From Epinephelus fuscoguttatus (Eukaryota; Chordata; Actinopteri; Perciformes; Serranidae): DNA of 64,000 bases. Within the stretch, counting starts at the first letter, position 1, and every line of letters starts with the position of its first letter. The notes beneath the pieces were generated by a model. The model did no database searches and had not been told where the DNA came from. It worked only from the letters and a program-made list of their open reading frames with translations. Position numbers and translations under genes: made by a program. Below are positions 1 through 11,865 of this stretch, piece by piece. The stretch is taken from positions 23,026,428 to 23,090,427 of the forward strand of contig NC_064759.1 of NCBI RefSeq assembly GCF_011397635.1, in the 5' to 3' direction.

Positions 1-907
1 GTTTTGGAACTTGATGCATATAAGCCAAGGCAAGCTTACTTTGTTTATTAGCACCTTTTAATCACAAAGGGAATTGAAACTGCTTTACCTGATAGGACGA
101 AATGCATGAGAACATTTAAAACAATAAAATAGGAAAAATCCATTAAAGTAGATTGAAATAAGATTAACTAGAAAAGTGTACTCAGTAGAGTGCCAATCTC
201 TTACTGTATAGTCAAAATGGCAGCAAAGATAGCAAAAAATGGGGATTTTAATCAACTCATATCATGTCTAACTTTAGTGGATCATAACATGTCAGGTATC
301 TGTAGATGCTTGGGTTCAAAATGAGACCAAACTTTTTATGGATATCAGTTTTTGAGCCATGATCAAGGCCAAAATATGGCCTGCAGCAGATGTTAAGACT
401 TGTTTTTAGCAGAGACGGTTTCTGGAAAACTTGTGGACACGTTACCGGCCGGTTAAGAGGAGTAAGGTGTCCAATGACTGTGTAAAACGGTTAATAAAAC
501 AGGTTCTTCAACAGTTGTGAATTGTAAGAGATCCTTGAGCATGCAGTTATTTCTGTGCAGACAAAATATGATGATTGGTCCAGTAGTTTGCGAGATTAGC
601 TGCCAACAGAGAGAGACACACACATGCTTACGCCTAGCAGAGAAAATAAAATATAATACAAATGGACAAAAAAATGATCAACCAGAAACTCAAATATCTT
701 TTGTGAGTCCCCAGTTTTAAGGACATGCAGTGCTGAACATCTGTATCACCCCTTTGAGGCGTAATAACTGTCTGGATATTTCAGAAGTACATCATTCACA
801 GACTGATTGCACTTCCTCTTCTCAGTACCCTTTACCAAACTGGCAGGAGTGTGTGCTGCTGCTGGAACATTTCTACAAATTTCCATTTTTTGCGTGTTTC
901 CCCGCAG
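1..907 (+). other. cbx3: cbx3 intron (partial)
   Basis: Sequence upstream of the last cbx3 exon. I see no chromodomain or hinge coding sequence and no clear repeat; it is best read as the 3' part of the last intron, ending in the polypyrimidine tract and acceptor at about 885-907. Confidence 0.7.
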
Positions 908-1028
908 GAAGAACTCTGACGATGTGGCCCTGCTGCCGGCCCGCGAAGCCAGTGCCAGGTGTCCCCAGGTGGTCATCGACTTCTACGAACAGAAGCTGAC
1001 CTGGCACTGCGGAGACGAGGAGCAGTGA
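908..1028 (+). CDS. cbx3: cbx3 (HP1-gamma), last coding exon, partial gene
   Basis: Chromobox protein of the HP1 family, a heterochromatin and transcription-associated factor. Only the last exon is in the window. It follows a pyrimidine-rich acceptor ending CCCCGCAG, and its first base completes a Trp codon. It encodes WKNSDDVALLPAREA, then CPQVVIDFYEQKLTWH and the end GDEEQ with stop TGA at 1026-1028. This is the second half of the chromoshadow domain; human CBX3 has the matching CPQIVIAFYEERLTWH. The short acidic tail after LTWH fits CBX3 better than CBX1 or CBX5, whose tails are longer. Position next to snx10, skap2 and HoxA matches the human CBX3 locus. The chromodomain exons must lie to the left of the window; I saw none in bases 1-907. 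Paralogue letter (a or b) cannot be decided here. Confidence 0.9.
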
Positions 1029-2128
1029 AGTGTGCGCGCGGGTTGTGTACAGAGGCGAACTGATAAACAGCTGCGCTCTCACCTAAAGCTTAGTTTAACC
1101 TCCATCGAGTGTCCTCCTTCAGCTGACATTAGAGGCACGCTGTGTGAAATTACGCCGCAGGTAGAGTCTCTGGCAGGTGCGAGATCCTCAGCGGGGATGG
1201 ATTTTATAGTGCTCCCAGTCCCGTGGTGCTCAACGAGGTCTTTGTGCCTTTGTGGAGACTGCGATGGAGACTGAAACTAACCTTCTGTGTAGAGCAGCTG
1301 ATTTGAGGTCAGACTAACTTGTAGCAGCTTTGGTCTCGCGTAAGCGGACACAATCACTGTGGACATGTGTTTTGTTTTTATTGTTAGACAGTAAGTTAGT
1401 ATTTATAGTCCTGTTTAGCTACATCTTGGTTGTTTAGTGTGTGCTTTATATCTTTTATAGCAACACTCTGTAGGCAGAGTGAACTAACAGCTGTCCGACC
1501 CGTACCTCCAGTCCATGTAGCTTTTAGTCAGAGCTGAAGATTGTAGACCTGTTGTTCGAACGTTTGGTGTTTGAACTTATATTGTGTGAGGTGTTCATAG
1601 TCACAGCCTTTACTGTGTCTTACTGTGTTCTTGTATGACCCTTGTGTTTGATGTCAAATATTTATAAAATGTTGTCCGCCAGAAATTCCCCCACATTTCC
1701 AATCAGCTGCTAAGTACCAAATATTTTCTCCTCGTGAGTATTGAAATATAATAAGAATATGGTTGAGTTTTCAAAAAATAGTATTTGGTGTTCACACAAA
1801 GTGACACCCTGACAGAATGAATCAAAAGTCCAAATATTTCTAAAATAAATCTATTAAGATTTACACAATAACCTTTGTGTGCCTGTGATGGCTAATAAGA
1901 TTGTAAAATGTAGCACTTTAGATAGGAGACTGTCCAATTTTGCGAGGCATCGTCCTCCAATAATTATACAGATCCATGACACCTGTATCCTGATGGCACT
2001 GTCCTGACTTGACATATCTCCCATGACTGTTATGGGACACTCAGCTAAACCTTAGACCTCCTAAAACATACCTGCTACTGAATTACTGTAACCGTTGACC
2101 ATGGATCTGTGAAGTCTCTGTGAATAAA
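1029..2128 (+). other. cbx3: cbx3 3' UTR and downstream
   Basis: Non-coding sequence after the cbx3 stop. AATAAA hexamers lie at 1844-1849 and 2123-2128, either of which could end the transcript. The true 3' end cannot be set from sequence alone. Confidence 0.45.
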
Positions 2129-2460
2129 GGAAACCTTTTTGTGAAGCTTTTCTCTTCAAGTTTTTTATTGTCACATTTGTCATATGCTGAATCATGTGAG
2201 AGAGTAGAGAAGGAAAAACTTTATTGCCTGCTTTTAGCATGCAAAAGCATAATTTGTCTTTGGTTTGCACGTGCGAAATCTGTTATTAAAAAGACAAAGT
2301 TAATACACATAGGACACATTAAAAAAAAAAACACACAAAGTGAAAGTTACATTAAAATGAGCAGCAGGTTCTCAATAATGAGGACTCAATCAAGGTTGAA
2401 TGGAAGTGCTGTTTGCTGAGGTGGCAAACTAATCATACATTTTCTCTCCAAACTGATCAA

Positions 2461-3336
2461 CAGAGGTGGGACCAAGTCATTGCTTGGCAAGCCACAAGTA
2501 ATTCTCGTGTCTTTGCACCAAAGTCTCAAGTCCTGTCCCATGTCAAGACATGCAAGTCAAATCCCAAGATCTTAACTTTGAGTTTCAAGTCCTGAACAAG
2601 GCGAATGCACTCTTCGCCAAATGTAATGTCATCTTAACAACACTATAAGTTAAATTCACACAAATCATGTATGCGTTTTAGAATTGGAATTTATTTGTTA
2701 TAACAAGTTTGTTAAAAAGTATGAAACTGTTAAGCTAATGTTAGCTAAGCAATAACTCGCTAACTTTGTTAATATTAGCCTGGACTTATGTTTATTGTGC
2801 AACTTCAAATGTCACACAAAGTTGGAGGTTGTTGCCTCTCCATCTGTAATTTTCATATGTGATGAGGTCAGAGTGAGAATGTGTCAGTTGACCACCACAG
2901 AAATTTTGTAGGTGAATTAATGAATCTTTGGTGTCGTTTTTTCCAACTGACACTCAGTAACATAACGTTAGTTCTTCATGGTTCTCTCCTGCGACTTAAG
3001 TGGTTGCTCTCAGATTGGTTCAGACAAAGTGAATCTGGGAAATGAAGTCTTGCTGGGTATGAAAAGTGTGAGTTGAATCACCGTTAGTTGATTCAGGAAA
3101 TGAAGGGAAATGATTGATTCGTAGCCCAAAGATTTAAAATTAGGCCTACATAGGCTACTTTTAAATCTTTGGGCTTTGGGGAAGGTATCAAGTATTTTCA
3201 AGTCAAAAAGCTCAAGTTCAAGTGAGGTCACAAGTCACTGGTGTAAAAGTCCAAGTTTTTTTGATTTTGTCAAATCAAGTAAGTCATCAAATTTGTGACT
3301 GGAGTTCAAGTCCTGTGACTCAAGTCCACTCCTCTG
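2461..3336. mobile_element. Non-autonomous hAT-like DNA transposon
   Basis: The segment opens with CAGAGGTGGGACCAAGTCA and closes with GACTCAAGTCCACTCCTCTG, so the ends are inverted repeats starting CAGAGG. Near both ends the sequence is rich in short CAAGTC/CAAGT repeats, a pattern common in fish elements. The 8 bases before (CTGATCAA) and after (CTGGTTCA) are similar, consistent with a decayed 8-bp target duplication typical of hAT. Inside, 3124-3174 can fold into a hairpin because CCCAAAGATTTAAAA recurs inverted. No transposase is visible. Superfamily is inferred from termini only. Confidence 0.65.
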
Positions 3337-3658
3337 CTGGTTCAGAAACTCTATGGCAACAGGGGAAAATTATTTTCCATAGATGTTTTCTCTGCTAGTA
3401 TTGACAGTTTCTAAATGACAGTCAATACTACATGTGCTGAGAGGCAGTAGTCAGCTGTGGTCATGTTGGCACGGGGACTTCTGTTGATTTTAATGTGATA
3501 GTTACAAGGAGGAGCTTATCTCAGTCTTGTGACTTGATTTTGGAACCTTTGCTCCTGGACAGTAAAAGTTAGAAATAAAAGGCACTGGCACAATGCACTA
3601 CACAGCATTATCTGGCTGACTTTAACGTTAATGAGAGTCAAACAAGATTATTGGAATT

Positions 3659-5721
3659 ATGAGAGAAGAAACTGACAAGGCTGTGAACCAGGTAGGTCTG
3701 AAGTTATCCTGTTATTCTGATGAGATTTTTAAAAAGTTTTATTGTTATTAATATGAGTTAGTAAGTTATTGATATGTCACATGTTGAGCTCAAAAGCTCT
3801 AAAATCTGGTTCAGCCTTAAAGACAACTTGTTATTTTGTCTTAAGTAATACTGGATGTTTAATGGGATTTTCCAATCCTGATTCTAGCTCCATTAGTCAT
3901 TGCACTTCCTCTATCTGCCAATAAAACACTTCCTCTTTTTCACAACACATTCAGTTCAGTGCTTCACAGTCTCTCCTGCCTTCTCCATGCAGCAGGTGAT
4001 CAGTGTCTGGGTGCGGGACCCACGGATACAAAAGAATGACTTTTGGCATGCCTACATAGACTACGAAATTTGTTTGCATGTAAGTAGAATGACGAAAGGA
4101 AGCTGTTTTATTTTCCTTCAGTCAAATAGTGCTGTTAATGTAATGTGTATTGTGGTTGCATCTCGTTTTAGACCACCAGCGTGTGCTTCACCAAGAAGAT
4201 CTCAAGTGTGAGAAGGAGGTACAGTGAGTTTGTATGGCTCAGACAGAAGCTACAAGCAAATTCACTGCTATTGTAAGTCAGTTTTATTGTATTTTGAAAC
4301 GACATTTTGAGCAAAAACAGAACACATGCTTTTAGTTTTCATGTTAAAAAAAAAAATCTGCACTATGGTTCCTGTCATTTTGCAGGGTACAGCTGCCAGA
4401 GCTGCCCCCGAAGAACCCCTTCTTCAGCCTGAACAACGCCCAGCAGATCACTGAGCGGATGAAAGGGCTCCAGAAGTTTTTGGAACAGTAAGAATCATCT
4501 CACAGATCAATGAACGCATGAACTTTGACATACTGCAACACAAACATAACAATGCTGATGAATCAGAGTTCCCAGAAACAGCGACACGTGACTGCTTTTC
4601 TCACACAAACAGGTAATACAATATAGGCAATGGTGAAATCTACACTCAAGTAAAAGTACAAGAACTACCGTAGAAAATGACTCAAGGAAAAGGGAAAATT
4701 AGCTTTTAGGAACATGTTCTGTTTCAGTATATTTTTAAGATATTTGGGCAGAGTAAAATATGATGAAAAAACATTTTTTTATAAAGTTCTTTTAAACTAA
4801 AGCATACAGGCTTTGTCTTTTTTGGTATAAAAAGTGTGGCAAGATGTGACTGGTATTTTTGCCTCTTGTTCTGGGTTTTCATCATGTCATCGTGGTCAAA
4901 ATACAGGATGTGATTCTTTTCCTTAGAAACAGCTGGCAGCTTTGCCTCTGCGCATTGAGAACAGGCTAGTTTAATAAAGGTATAAAAGACAGAGTAAAAA
5001 GAATTACTGGCTCAAAATATATATTCAAGAGAACAGTTTTTAAGAGAAACATGAAAAGTTCCTTTGAAAAAACAAACACTTTTGCACTATTATCCACCCC
5101 TGACTATAGGCTACTGTACACAGCAATGTGATTTTTTTATTGTCCTTATTCTCCAGGACCCTGCAGAGCCCTCTGCTGCTGTCCGACAGTTGCCTTCATC
5201 TTTTCTTGCAGTCACAGCTCAGCATATCCAAGATGGAGGCCTGTGCTACTGGGAGGACCCACTACTCTGTGGCCCAGGCGGTCCAGCGCTGTGGCCTTAG
5301 GCGATTCCACTCTGAGGAGGAACTGCAGAAGGACCTTAGCATGTCCTGTGACTCTGACTCAGACAGGTATTGTAATGTCAAACTTTTGGGAGTTTTTCCT
5401 CCCCTCAACAACTCAGCTTTTTCCCCCAAACCAATCACCAGAGTCATTTTTTGTATTCACTTTTTAAACACAAAGGCAAAATACACTCAGTGATTTATTC
5501 TCCAGGACATGAGAACCTCCTCTGCTTCATTCTACAAATATAAATTATAAAATTCACTTTCCATCCACAGTTCTTGTCTCTATCATTCCAGCTCAGAGTG
5601 TCGAGATCCAGAGCTTCGGATTAAAGATTTGGCTATAAACAAATCACAGAGTACGGCTTTACTTGATCTCATGGGAACCCAGCAGGAGGCAACCCTCAGC
5701 TCCTCATGTGGCTCTACATAA
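3659..5721 (+). CDS. snx10: snx10, sorting nexin 10 (PX domain), 6 coding exons
   Basis: Small PX-domain sorting nexin that binds phosphoinositides on endosomes and, from work on the human family, acts in endosome morphology and V-ATPase-linked acidification (SNX10 is an osteopetrosis gene). Coding exons: 3659-3691, 3996-4079, 4172-4272, 4386-4487, 5157-5366, 5592-5721; all introns GT-AG and all phases join. The product is 219 aa (human 201). Residues 12 to about 125 form the PX domain: [12 protein letters not shown], then YIDYEICLH, then [14 protein letters not shown]. The RRRY arginines include the counterpart of human Arg51. It continues with the proline loop [11 protein letters not shown] and the helix [16 protein letters not shown]. 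The tail is serine and acid rich (MSCDSDSD). Exon 2 has a tandem CAGCAG acceptor, so one Gln may be added. The start ATG at 3659 is the only in-frame one I see in exon 1. Gene is convergent with skap2. The a/b paralogue is not decided. Confidence 0.93.
4488..5156 (+). other. snx10: snx10 intron 4
   Basis: Longest of the internal snx10 introns, AT-rich, bounded by GTAAGA and a CTCCAG acceptor. No exon or obvious repeat seen. Confidence 0.7.
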
Positions 5722-5896
5722 AAACATCATCATCATGATCATCGGCACAAATGTTTGGACCTGTGTGGAAGAAATTTGCCTGTTACCCTGTCATACTGCA
5801 CTTTTGGCTGCGTGGTAGCTTATGATTATCTTACTTATAAAAAGTCATTGAGTTCTCATTAAGGCGTTTTAGTTTGAAACCTGTACAGTAAATAAT

Positions 5897-5902
5897 AATA
5901 AA
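5897..5902 (+). terminator. snx10: Polyadenylation signal of snx10
   Basis: AATAAA 176 bp after the snx10 stop, followed by a GT-rich stretch (tgtgttgtttac, then tgtgttctgtc). It is the first canonical hexamer downstream. Confidence 0.6.
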
Positions 5903-7580
5903 ATGTACCTATTGTGTTGTTTACTACAATGTGTTCTGTCTGCTTAGCTTTAAAGTTGTAGTGACAATCTGCCTGAAGATGGCAGTGTTGTTACATCAAT
6001 ATATGTGATTATTCACTTATCCTATGAACATATGCTGTAACTGTCCATATTTACTCCATAAACAAGCCTAACAGAAGCATGACTAGTTATGGTCATTCAC
6101 AGGGTGTATTTTTGCCAGATACGTGCAGATAACGATGCAATATCTTCAGCAGTGACAGCCTGATGTCTCTCTGTGGCTGAACTCCCCCTCCTAATAAAGT
6201 GTTAGGTGTGGGAAGCTTGTCATGTGGTGGCCACTGCAGTGCTTAGCAGTGTGACGTATAATAGGGTCTCTGCAGAGTTTTCAGACGGCCCCCCTGTCAG
6301 GTGTGTGGCTGGTAGGAGGTCCTGCAGGATCCCAATGGACTCGCTCCTGTCTGAGAGGGCCACCAGGTAGACAGGCTCCATCGGTCCCTGCTGAGCAAAA
6401 TGCCAGCTGCACTGACAGGCCACCTTTTCTACCTGTCCTCCTCTCGCTTTGTATTTGTACGAGCCATTTGTATGACACATATTTCCGTGTGTCTGCGCAT
6501 GTGTGTATGCGTGCTGAACACATATATGTGCTCCCACAGTGAGCAGCACCATGCTTATGCAGAGGTAATGACCACTAAACAGAGTGACGGCAGGCTGACA
6601 TATCTGCACAGCTAATTAGATTAGCTTTGTCTCTCTGCAGCGGCTGTGATATTCATTATAGATTCAGAGCAGACAATAGGCTTGTGCTGCAGAGAACAGA
6701 GAGGAGACAGCACCTCAGACCTGCTCCGAGCAGCAGCACAGATTGGACAGTAGGAAAGCCCACTAACTCAAATTGGGGGTGGGTGTCTTTCCTGTTAGAC
6801 GTGTGGGTGTATGTGTGTGTCCATGCACATCCACATATGCTAATGTAGTTATACATGTGTCTTCTTTGTCAGTGCTTAACTGTGTGGGGCAGCTTCAAAC
6901 ACATCCACTGAGGCTGCCAATGCTGTCTATGTTTGCTTTAGCTGGATATTCAAAAGAGGTTAATGCCTCTAAAACATCCAGAAAACACACCTGAAGTGCC
7001 TGGGTGCATTACTGAACGGGCCTACCTGGCCCAGGCCAAGGGGCCCAAGGGCTCAGGGAGCCCCTAAGCCCCCTCTAAGCATGAAGTTGCTGTTATTAGC
7101 TTTGCATTTCTTGTTAAACAGCTTAGTCATCATGTAACAGAGCCCCAAAAGTCCTGAACAAATTAAAGGAACAGCCTAAATATTCACTTTGAAGATGTCC
7201 CTTGAAAGAAACCATCAAGATACATTTTAAGAGAGTGTTTCTATCCTCTCAGTTTACGTTCAGGACTTTAGATGCGCTAATTACTCTGTGAAATTTGGGC
7301 CCTTCAGTTCTGCAAGGAGAAACAACAGTATGTTGCACCCTGTACTGGGGGAGCGGGGGGACCTTTTACATGTCCAGACCTCAGAGCCCATTGTGTCATA
7401 ATCTGCCTATGCTAAAGTGTTGAAGTAAGGGATTTTTTTTTTTTTTACACATGGGAAGTCATACTTGCCCAACTACTCAGTCTAACAGATCAATTTCTAT
7501 CTTTGTTGTGTTTTCAGGAATTCATTTCTTTTTTTAATTTTTACTGAGGTTTCTGCAGGTTCACCTATGGAAACCATTAT

Positions 7581-7614
<34 letters not shown>

Positions 7615-8132
7615 ATCTTCTTAGCGCTGAATAAAACATTCTCAGATGATTGTTTTAGCCGTCTGTCGTGATATCAGAGGAGCAATAAAAAATATTTCAC
7701 AAGGCAATTTTGGAAGAGTTAAATTCCACAATTAAAAATCTATACATTGTGGATATTTTATGGGCCAATCCCAGTGTTTAAGACAAATATGTTTACATTG
7801 GACTCTTTTGGGCCACCAATTAAATTCATAATGAATAAATAAAGGCCTTCTTCTGCAGAATCTTTTTGCCAGTGGTCTAGAGAAGGCTTTGAAGCAACCT
7901 TTAGACCTTTATGGGGTTTTTTTGTAGATTTTACTGAAGGTATTAAAGAGGAGTTCACTGATAAAATAAAAAACACAAATTCCAAATAATTAAGCATCTT
8001 TGAGTCCTTAATTTTAGTTTCCTGTCAACAGATTATGGGGGTATGTTGAGAACTATATCAGTGTATGAGTTAATGAATCCTATAGTGATATACTTTGGTT
8101 TCTTATTTTACAGTTAATATTACTAAATATCA
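5903..8132. other. Intergenic, snx10-skap2 gap, left part
   Basis: No coding signal. Around 7009-7090 a GC-rich patch begins ACTGAACGGGCCT and runs into CCCAGG/GGGCCC repeats; its opening is also present at 24371, so it is a fragment of a dispersed repeat. A T-run lies at 7432-7446. The rest looks unique. Confidence 0.5.
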
Positions 8133-8330
8133 GGGTGCCCATTAGCTCACTTGGTAGAGCAGGTGTCCCATGTACAAAGGCTTCGTCCTTGCTGCAGTGG
8201 CCACAGGTTTAATTCCAATTTTTGCCTTTTGCTGCATGTTGTCCCTCTCTTTCCCACTTCCAAGTTAATAACTGTCCTTAATTTTTTTAAAGGCAAAAAG
8301 GCCTTAAAAAATATCTTTAAAACATATATC
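8133..8330 (+). repeat. Degenerate tRNA-derived SINE
   Basis: Opens GGGTGCCCATTAGCTCACTT with A-box-like TAGCTCACTTGGTAGAGC, then the fish-SINE marker CCCATGTACAAAGGCTT, a B-box-like GGTTTAATTCC, TTTGCTGCATGTTGTCCCTC and an A-rich tail near 8310-8325. This layout is that of abundant teleost tRNA-derived SINEs. It differs enough from a tRNA (poor acceptor stem, diverged B box) to be a retroposed copy and not a functional tRNA gene. Confidence 0.75.
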
Positions 8331-11300
8331 TGAGGTGCATAAACTAAGACGGGTACAGTTAGTATTTTAACCTCCACAACAGTCCTGTTTTATTTTGTTA
8401 TGTATCTATTTATGTTGATTCATGGTTGTCCTTTTCTTTACAAAGACAAATATACAATTTCAATTTGATCGATCGTACATCGATCGTAAGGAACAAAATA
8501 TGTACTGAGAACAAGTTTAGGGGAGGCTCGTGGAAACCAAAGAACCCATTTTCATTCAGATATCTTGAGGTGAGAGTTCAAGGGACCATGACCATGAAAA
8601 TAGCCATGCCAGTTGTTTCCTTGCCAAAACTGAGCCTAAATTTGGGGTTATTAAGCCCCCAGCAGTGTTGATCCGTTGGTGCCAATGGATGTCTTAGGTT
8701 GTCTGGTTTCAGAAGATACCGCCACGTTTGTGCTAGCTTAAAAAGTAAGCATGCCTCTTAAAGACAGTAATATTGGTGTGTTGGGGAAATTTGTGACCTT
8801 AAAAATAATATCAATCAGCAACATTACACTCCTGCACTAGCTAATGTAAGAGGTTGTTAGGCATGCTAATCATGTACAGTATGTCACAAGAAGTGAGTTT
8901 GTTGCGTTGTGAGCAGCCTCTCTGTTAAGTAAATCACATATGTGTCAGTAAGTTTCCTCACATTGTTTAGCACGTTCTACCAGGTCTCTGTAAAACTAAA
9001 GCTTTGTTTGTTGCTTAACGTCCTGTGGATTGAAATGTTTACATTGCTGGTTTTAGTCTGGCCTGTCCAGAAGTATTGACTCCCTCTTTAATGGTCTGTG
9101 ACTCTGGTCCACTGGCCGTTAACCTTGAGCCACTGTAGCCTAGCCTGTCAGTGCGGCTTTGCTACCATGACAACACTGACACATTTTAAACCCACCAGAT
9201 CGATTGGCTAACAGCTCTCTGCTCCATGTTGCATGACCCCCAAGAGATCAAATGGAGTGAAAACATAGGGAGCGAGTGAAATCACTCTGTTCTCAGGCTG
9301 TTTGTTTAAGCTGGACATAACCACTATTATTCAGAAAGGTACAAGATACAATCACGTTTTCATTATTTCCACAAGTGCTTTAGCTCAGTTTAATCTAATT
9401 AGTATGCTTATTGTTTGACACATAAAACAGTAGAAGATAAGATAAAGGAAAATGGCCCCTCTGGGAGGTGCCCATCTGCCTCTGACCAAGTCAGCATGTC
9501 TTTCTGCAGCGACAGCTCAAATAAACCCCACCTCATGTCTGTGATCTCATGCTTGACTTACTATTCCCTCTGTTGTGTAATTAAAACAGAATCACAAAAA
9601 GAAAAAAATCCATTTTATGTGTTGGAAAGAACCAAAGTGTCAAACTGGAATGCAACAATATGAAATCCCAATCAAGGTTCGTTTACCAAGTGGACTGCAC
9701 AGAGCCAAAAACAAATGGAAGTATTGAGGGAGATATGCTCCAGTGGAGGCAAATTACAGATAAATCAGAGGCTGCTCATGCATTTTAAGTGCCACATTAT
9801 ACAGAATCCATTAGTAGCAATAGGAGTTCAGCACCACTTGAGATATTAAATCTCTTTGCCTGCAACTCAGTAGAACCAGGATGAGTCAATATCAGAGAAG
9901 CCCAGCTGCACTGCCAATAGATAGGGGATGAGACCTAAAGAAATGATGCCAGCGTTATACACCAACAACGTCATATGATAATGGCACAGGCTGGTGATAC
10001 TGATGTGTAGCTTTTTATACCGCAAGACAATCACATTCTCAAGGGGGCAAAAGAAGGAGCAAGGTAAATGATCTGGAAGTCTGGGGTTAATTGAATTGTT
10101 AATAACATACGCCTCGGCTCTGAGCATTTTTCAAGGTCTCACACATTTCATGCCAATACTGAGCGATGATTTACATAGGGCCACAAAATTTCCACAACCT
10201 GACAGCCAAAAAAGGATTTTCAGACGTTTCATCTGTCCTTGTAGCTTTGTGTCTTTGTGTGTGTGCTCAAAAGCCGACCCTATATCCTAACACCTGCCTC
10301 GATCTGGTGGAAAAATACTTCTTCTCAAGGCTGAAACATTTTTCTCTGTCACTCAGTTGTCACAGATGGAAATGAGCTGACTTCAGGGCTATCCATCATT
10401 CATCAAACCCAGCATCCCCAGTACCTTTCCTTTGGTTCTGCACAGTTTATACCTGCTATTTCCCCTCCACATGCTGTCGCCTGTTGGTGCACGGATGTAG
10501 CAATTACTGGAGACGGGCGTGATCACTGTACCAAGGCGAGCAACAGCTTCTCGTCTCCTGGAATCAGGGCTGATCAGCGTGAAACTGAGTTCCTCTGCCT
10601 CCAACACATGGGCCTGAGGGGGAAAAGGGAAATTGAGATCACCGCTTTATAATTTCCTGAAATAATATGGTGTGTAAAATCAGACATGTTTCCCTTGAAG
10701 CGTATAAACAGATGGAGAAGGAAGGTCATCGTGTTAAGATAACATATCTGCACTTACTGTATATATTCACACATATTCTTTACTAGAAGACATATCTTCG
10801 TATACTGTACACGCAGGATCCTATAAGGTTATAAATGAGCTCATACAAGAGTGCAAGAACTTTGGAATAAAATGTGAGTCTTGTAAGATATCTTTAGTGT
10901 CTATGGTGCCTTTGCTCATACTTGAATTTGTGTCTTGGCACAGGGGAAAAGCCCCTTTGTGTGTCACAAGATCATGTGTGGATAACAAGCCCTCCAGACT
11001 TACGTCTTGTTAGAGATGAGGAGCAGGCAGAGAGGGAGCTCTTTGGTCAGACCCCGTCCACTGAATGAGACGCCCGGTGGTGGCAGCGAGAGGACGATAG
11101 AGGGTGGAGAAACAAGGGGGAAAAAATGGAGGGGTAGAGGGCACCGTCTCTTGAGGCCTCTGTGCTTCGCTGCCAGTGTGTGTAAATCAGCAGGCAGCTC
11201 ACGGCTGCAATGAGGTAGAAAATAAAAAAAACATAAAAATGTCCAAGTGAAATAAGAGGCAAGGAGAAATCTTTTATGATGAGCCTAAATTCTCCTTACT

Positions 11301-11865
11301 CTGCAGTAGATCCACTGGCCGGCTCAGCTTGTCTTCTCCAGACACCGTCCATCATCACAGTGTCTGCATAAAGCCACAAATTACTCAAATTACCCCACCT
11401 GCTAGTCATGTAATACATATGTAATGAGTGTCCTAAATTCACATGATTATCATTCATGGTATGTTAATAGGGCCCATGTCAAATTCATTAATATGCACGT
11501 GAAACGGTGTGGGCTGCCAAACCAGATTGTCTGAAGTTCTGCAGATGTGGTTTAATACACATGAGGTTCTGGGTAGAAGGGTATCAACATGTTTAAACTT
11601 GTGGTTTTAAACATCAGTTGACCACAGACGTTCATTTCTGACCTTTGAAAACAGTTCAATGTAAACTCAAAGGTCTGCTTACTAGCTTTTGGAGCTCTCA
11701 AACTTCTCCTTAGCTGGTTTATGCGCCATCACAGAAGTTCTCTAGCTGAAAGCTCAGGAAGGTAGCAAGTGGATCATTGTCATATTTATGTTGTTTATCA
11801 CATTTAGTCCAATTTCTTGACATTTTCTCACTCTTCAGCCATTAACGTAGGCACATTTTCTTTTA
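8331..11865. other. Intergenic, snx10-skap2 gap, middle part
   Basis: Short open frames only, none with recognisable protein content. I saw no strong repeat boundary or RNA gene in this stretch. Confidence 0.5.

Noticed and set aside
8133-8215. Possible tRNA gene with A and B boxes
   Set aside because: Acceptor stem does not pair, the B box is diverged, and a SINE-type tail follows. It is a tRNA-derived SINE.
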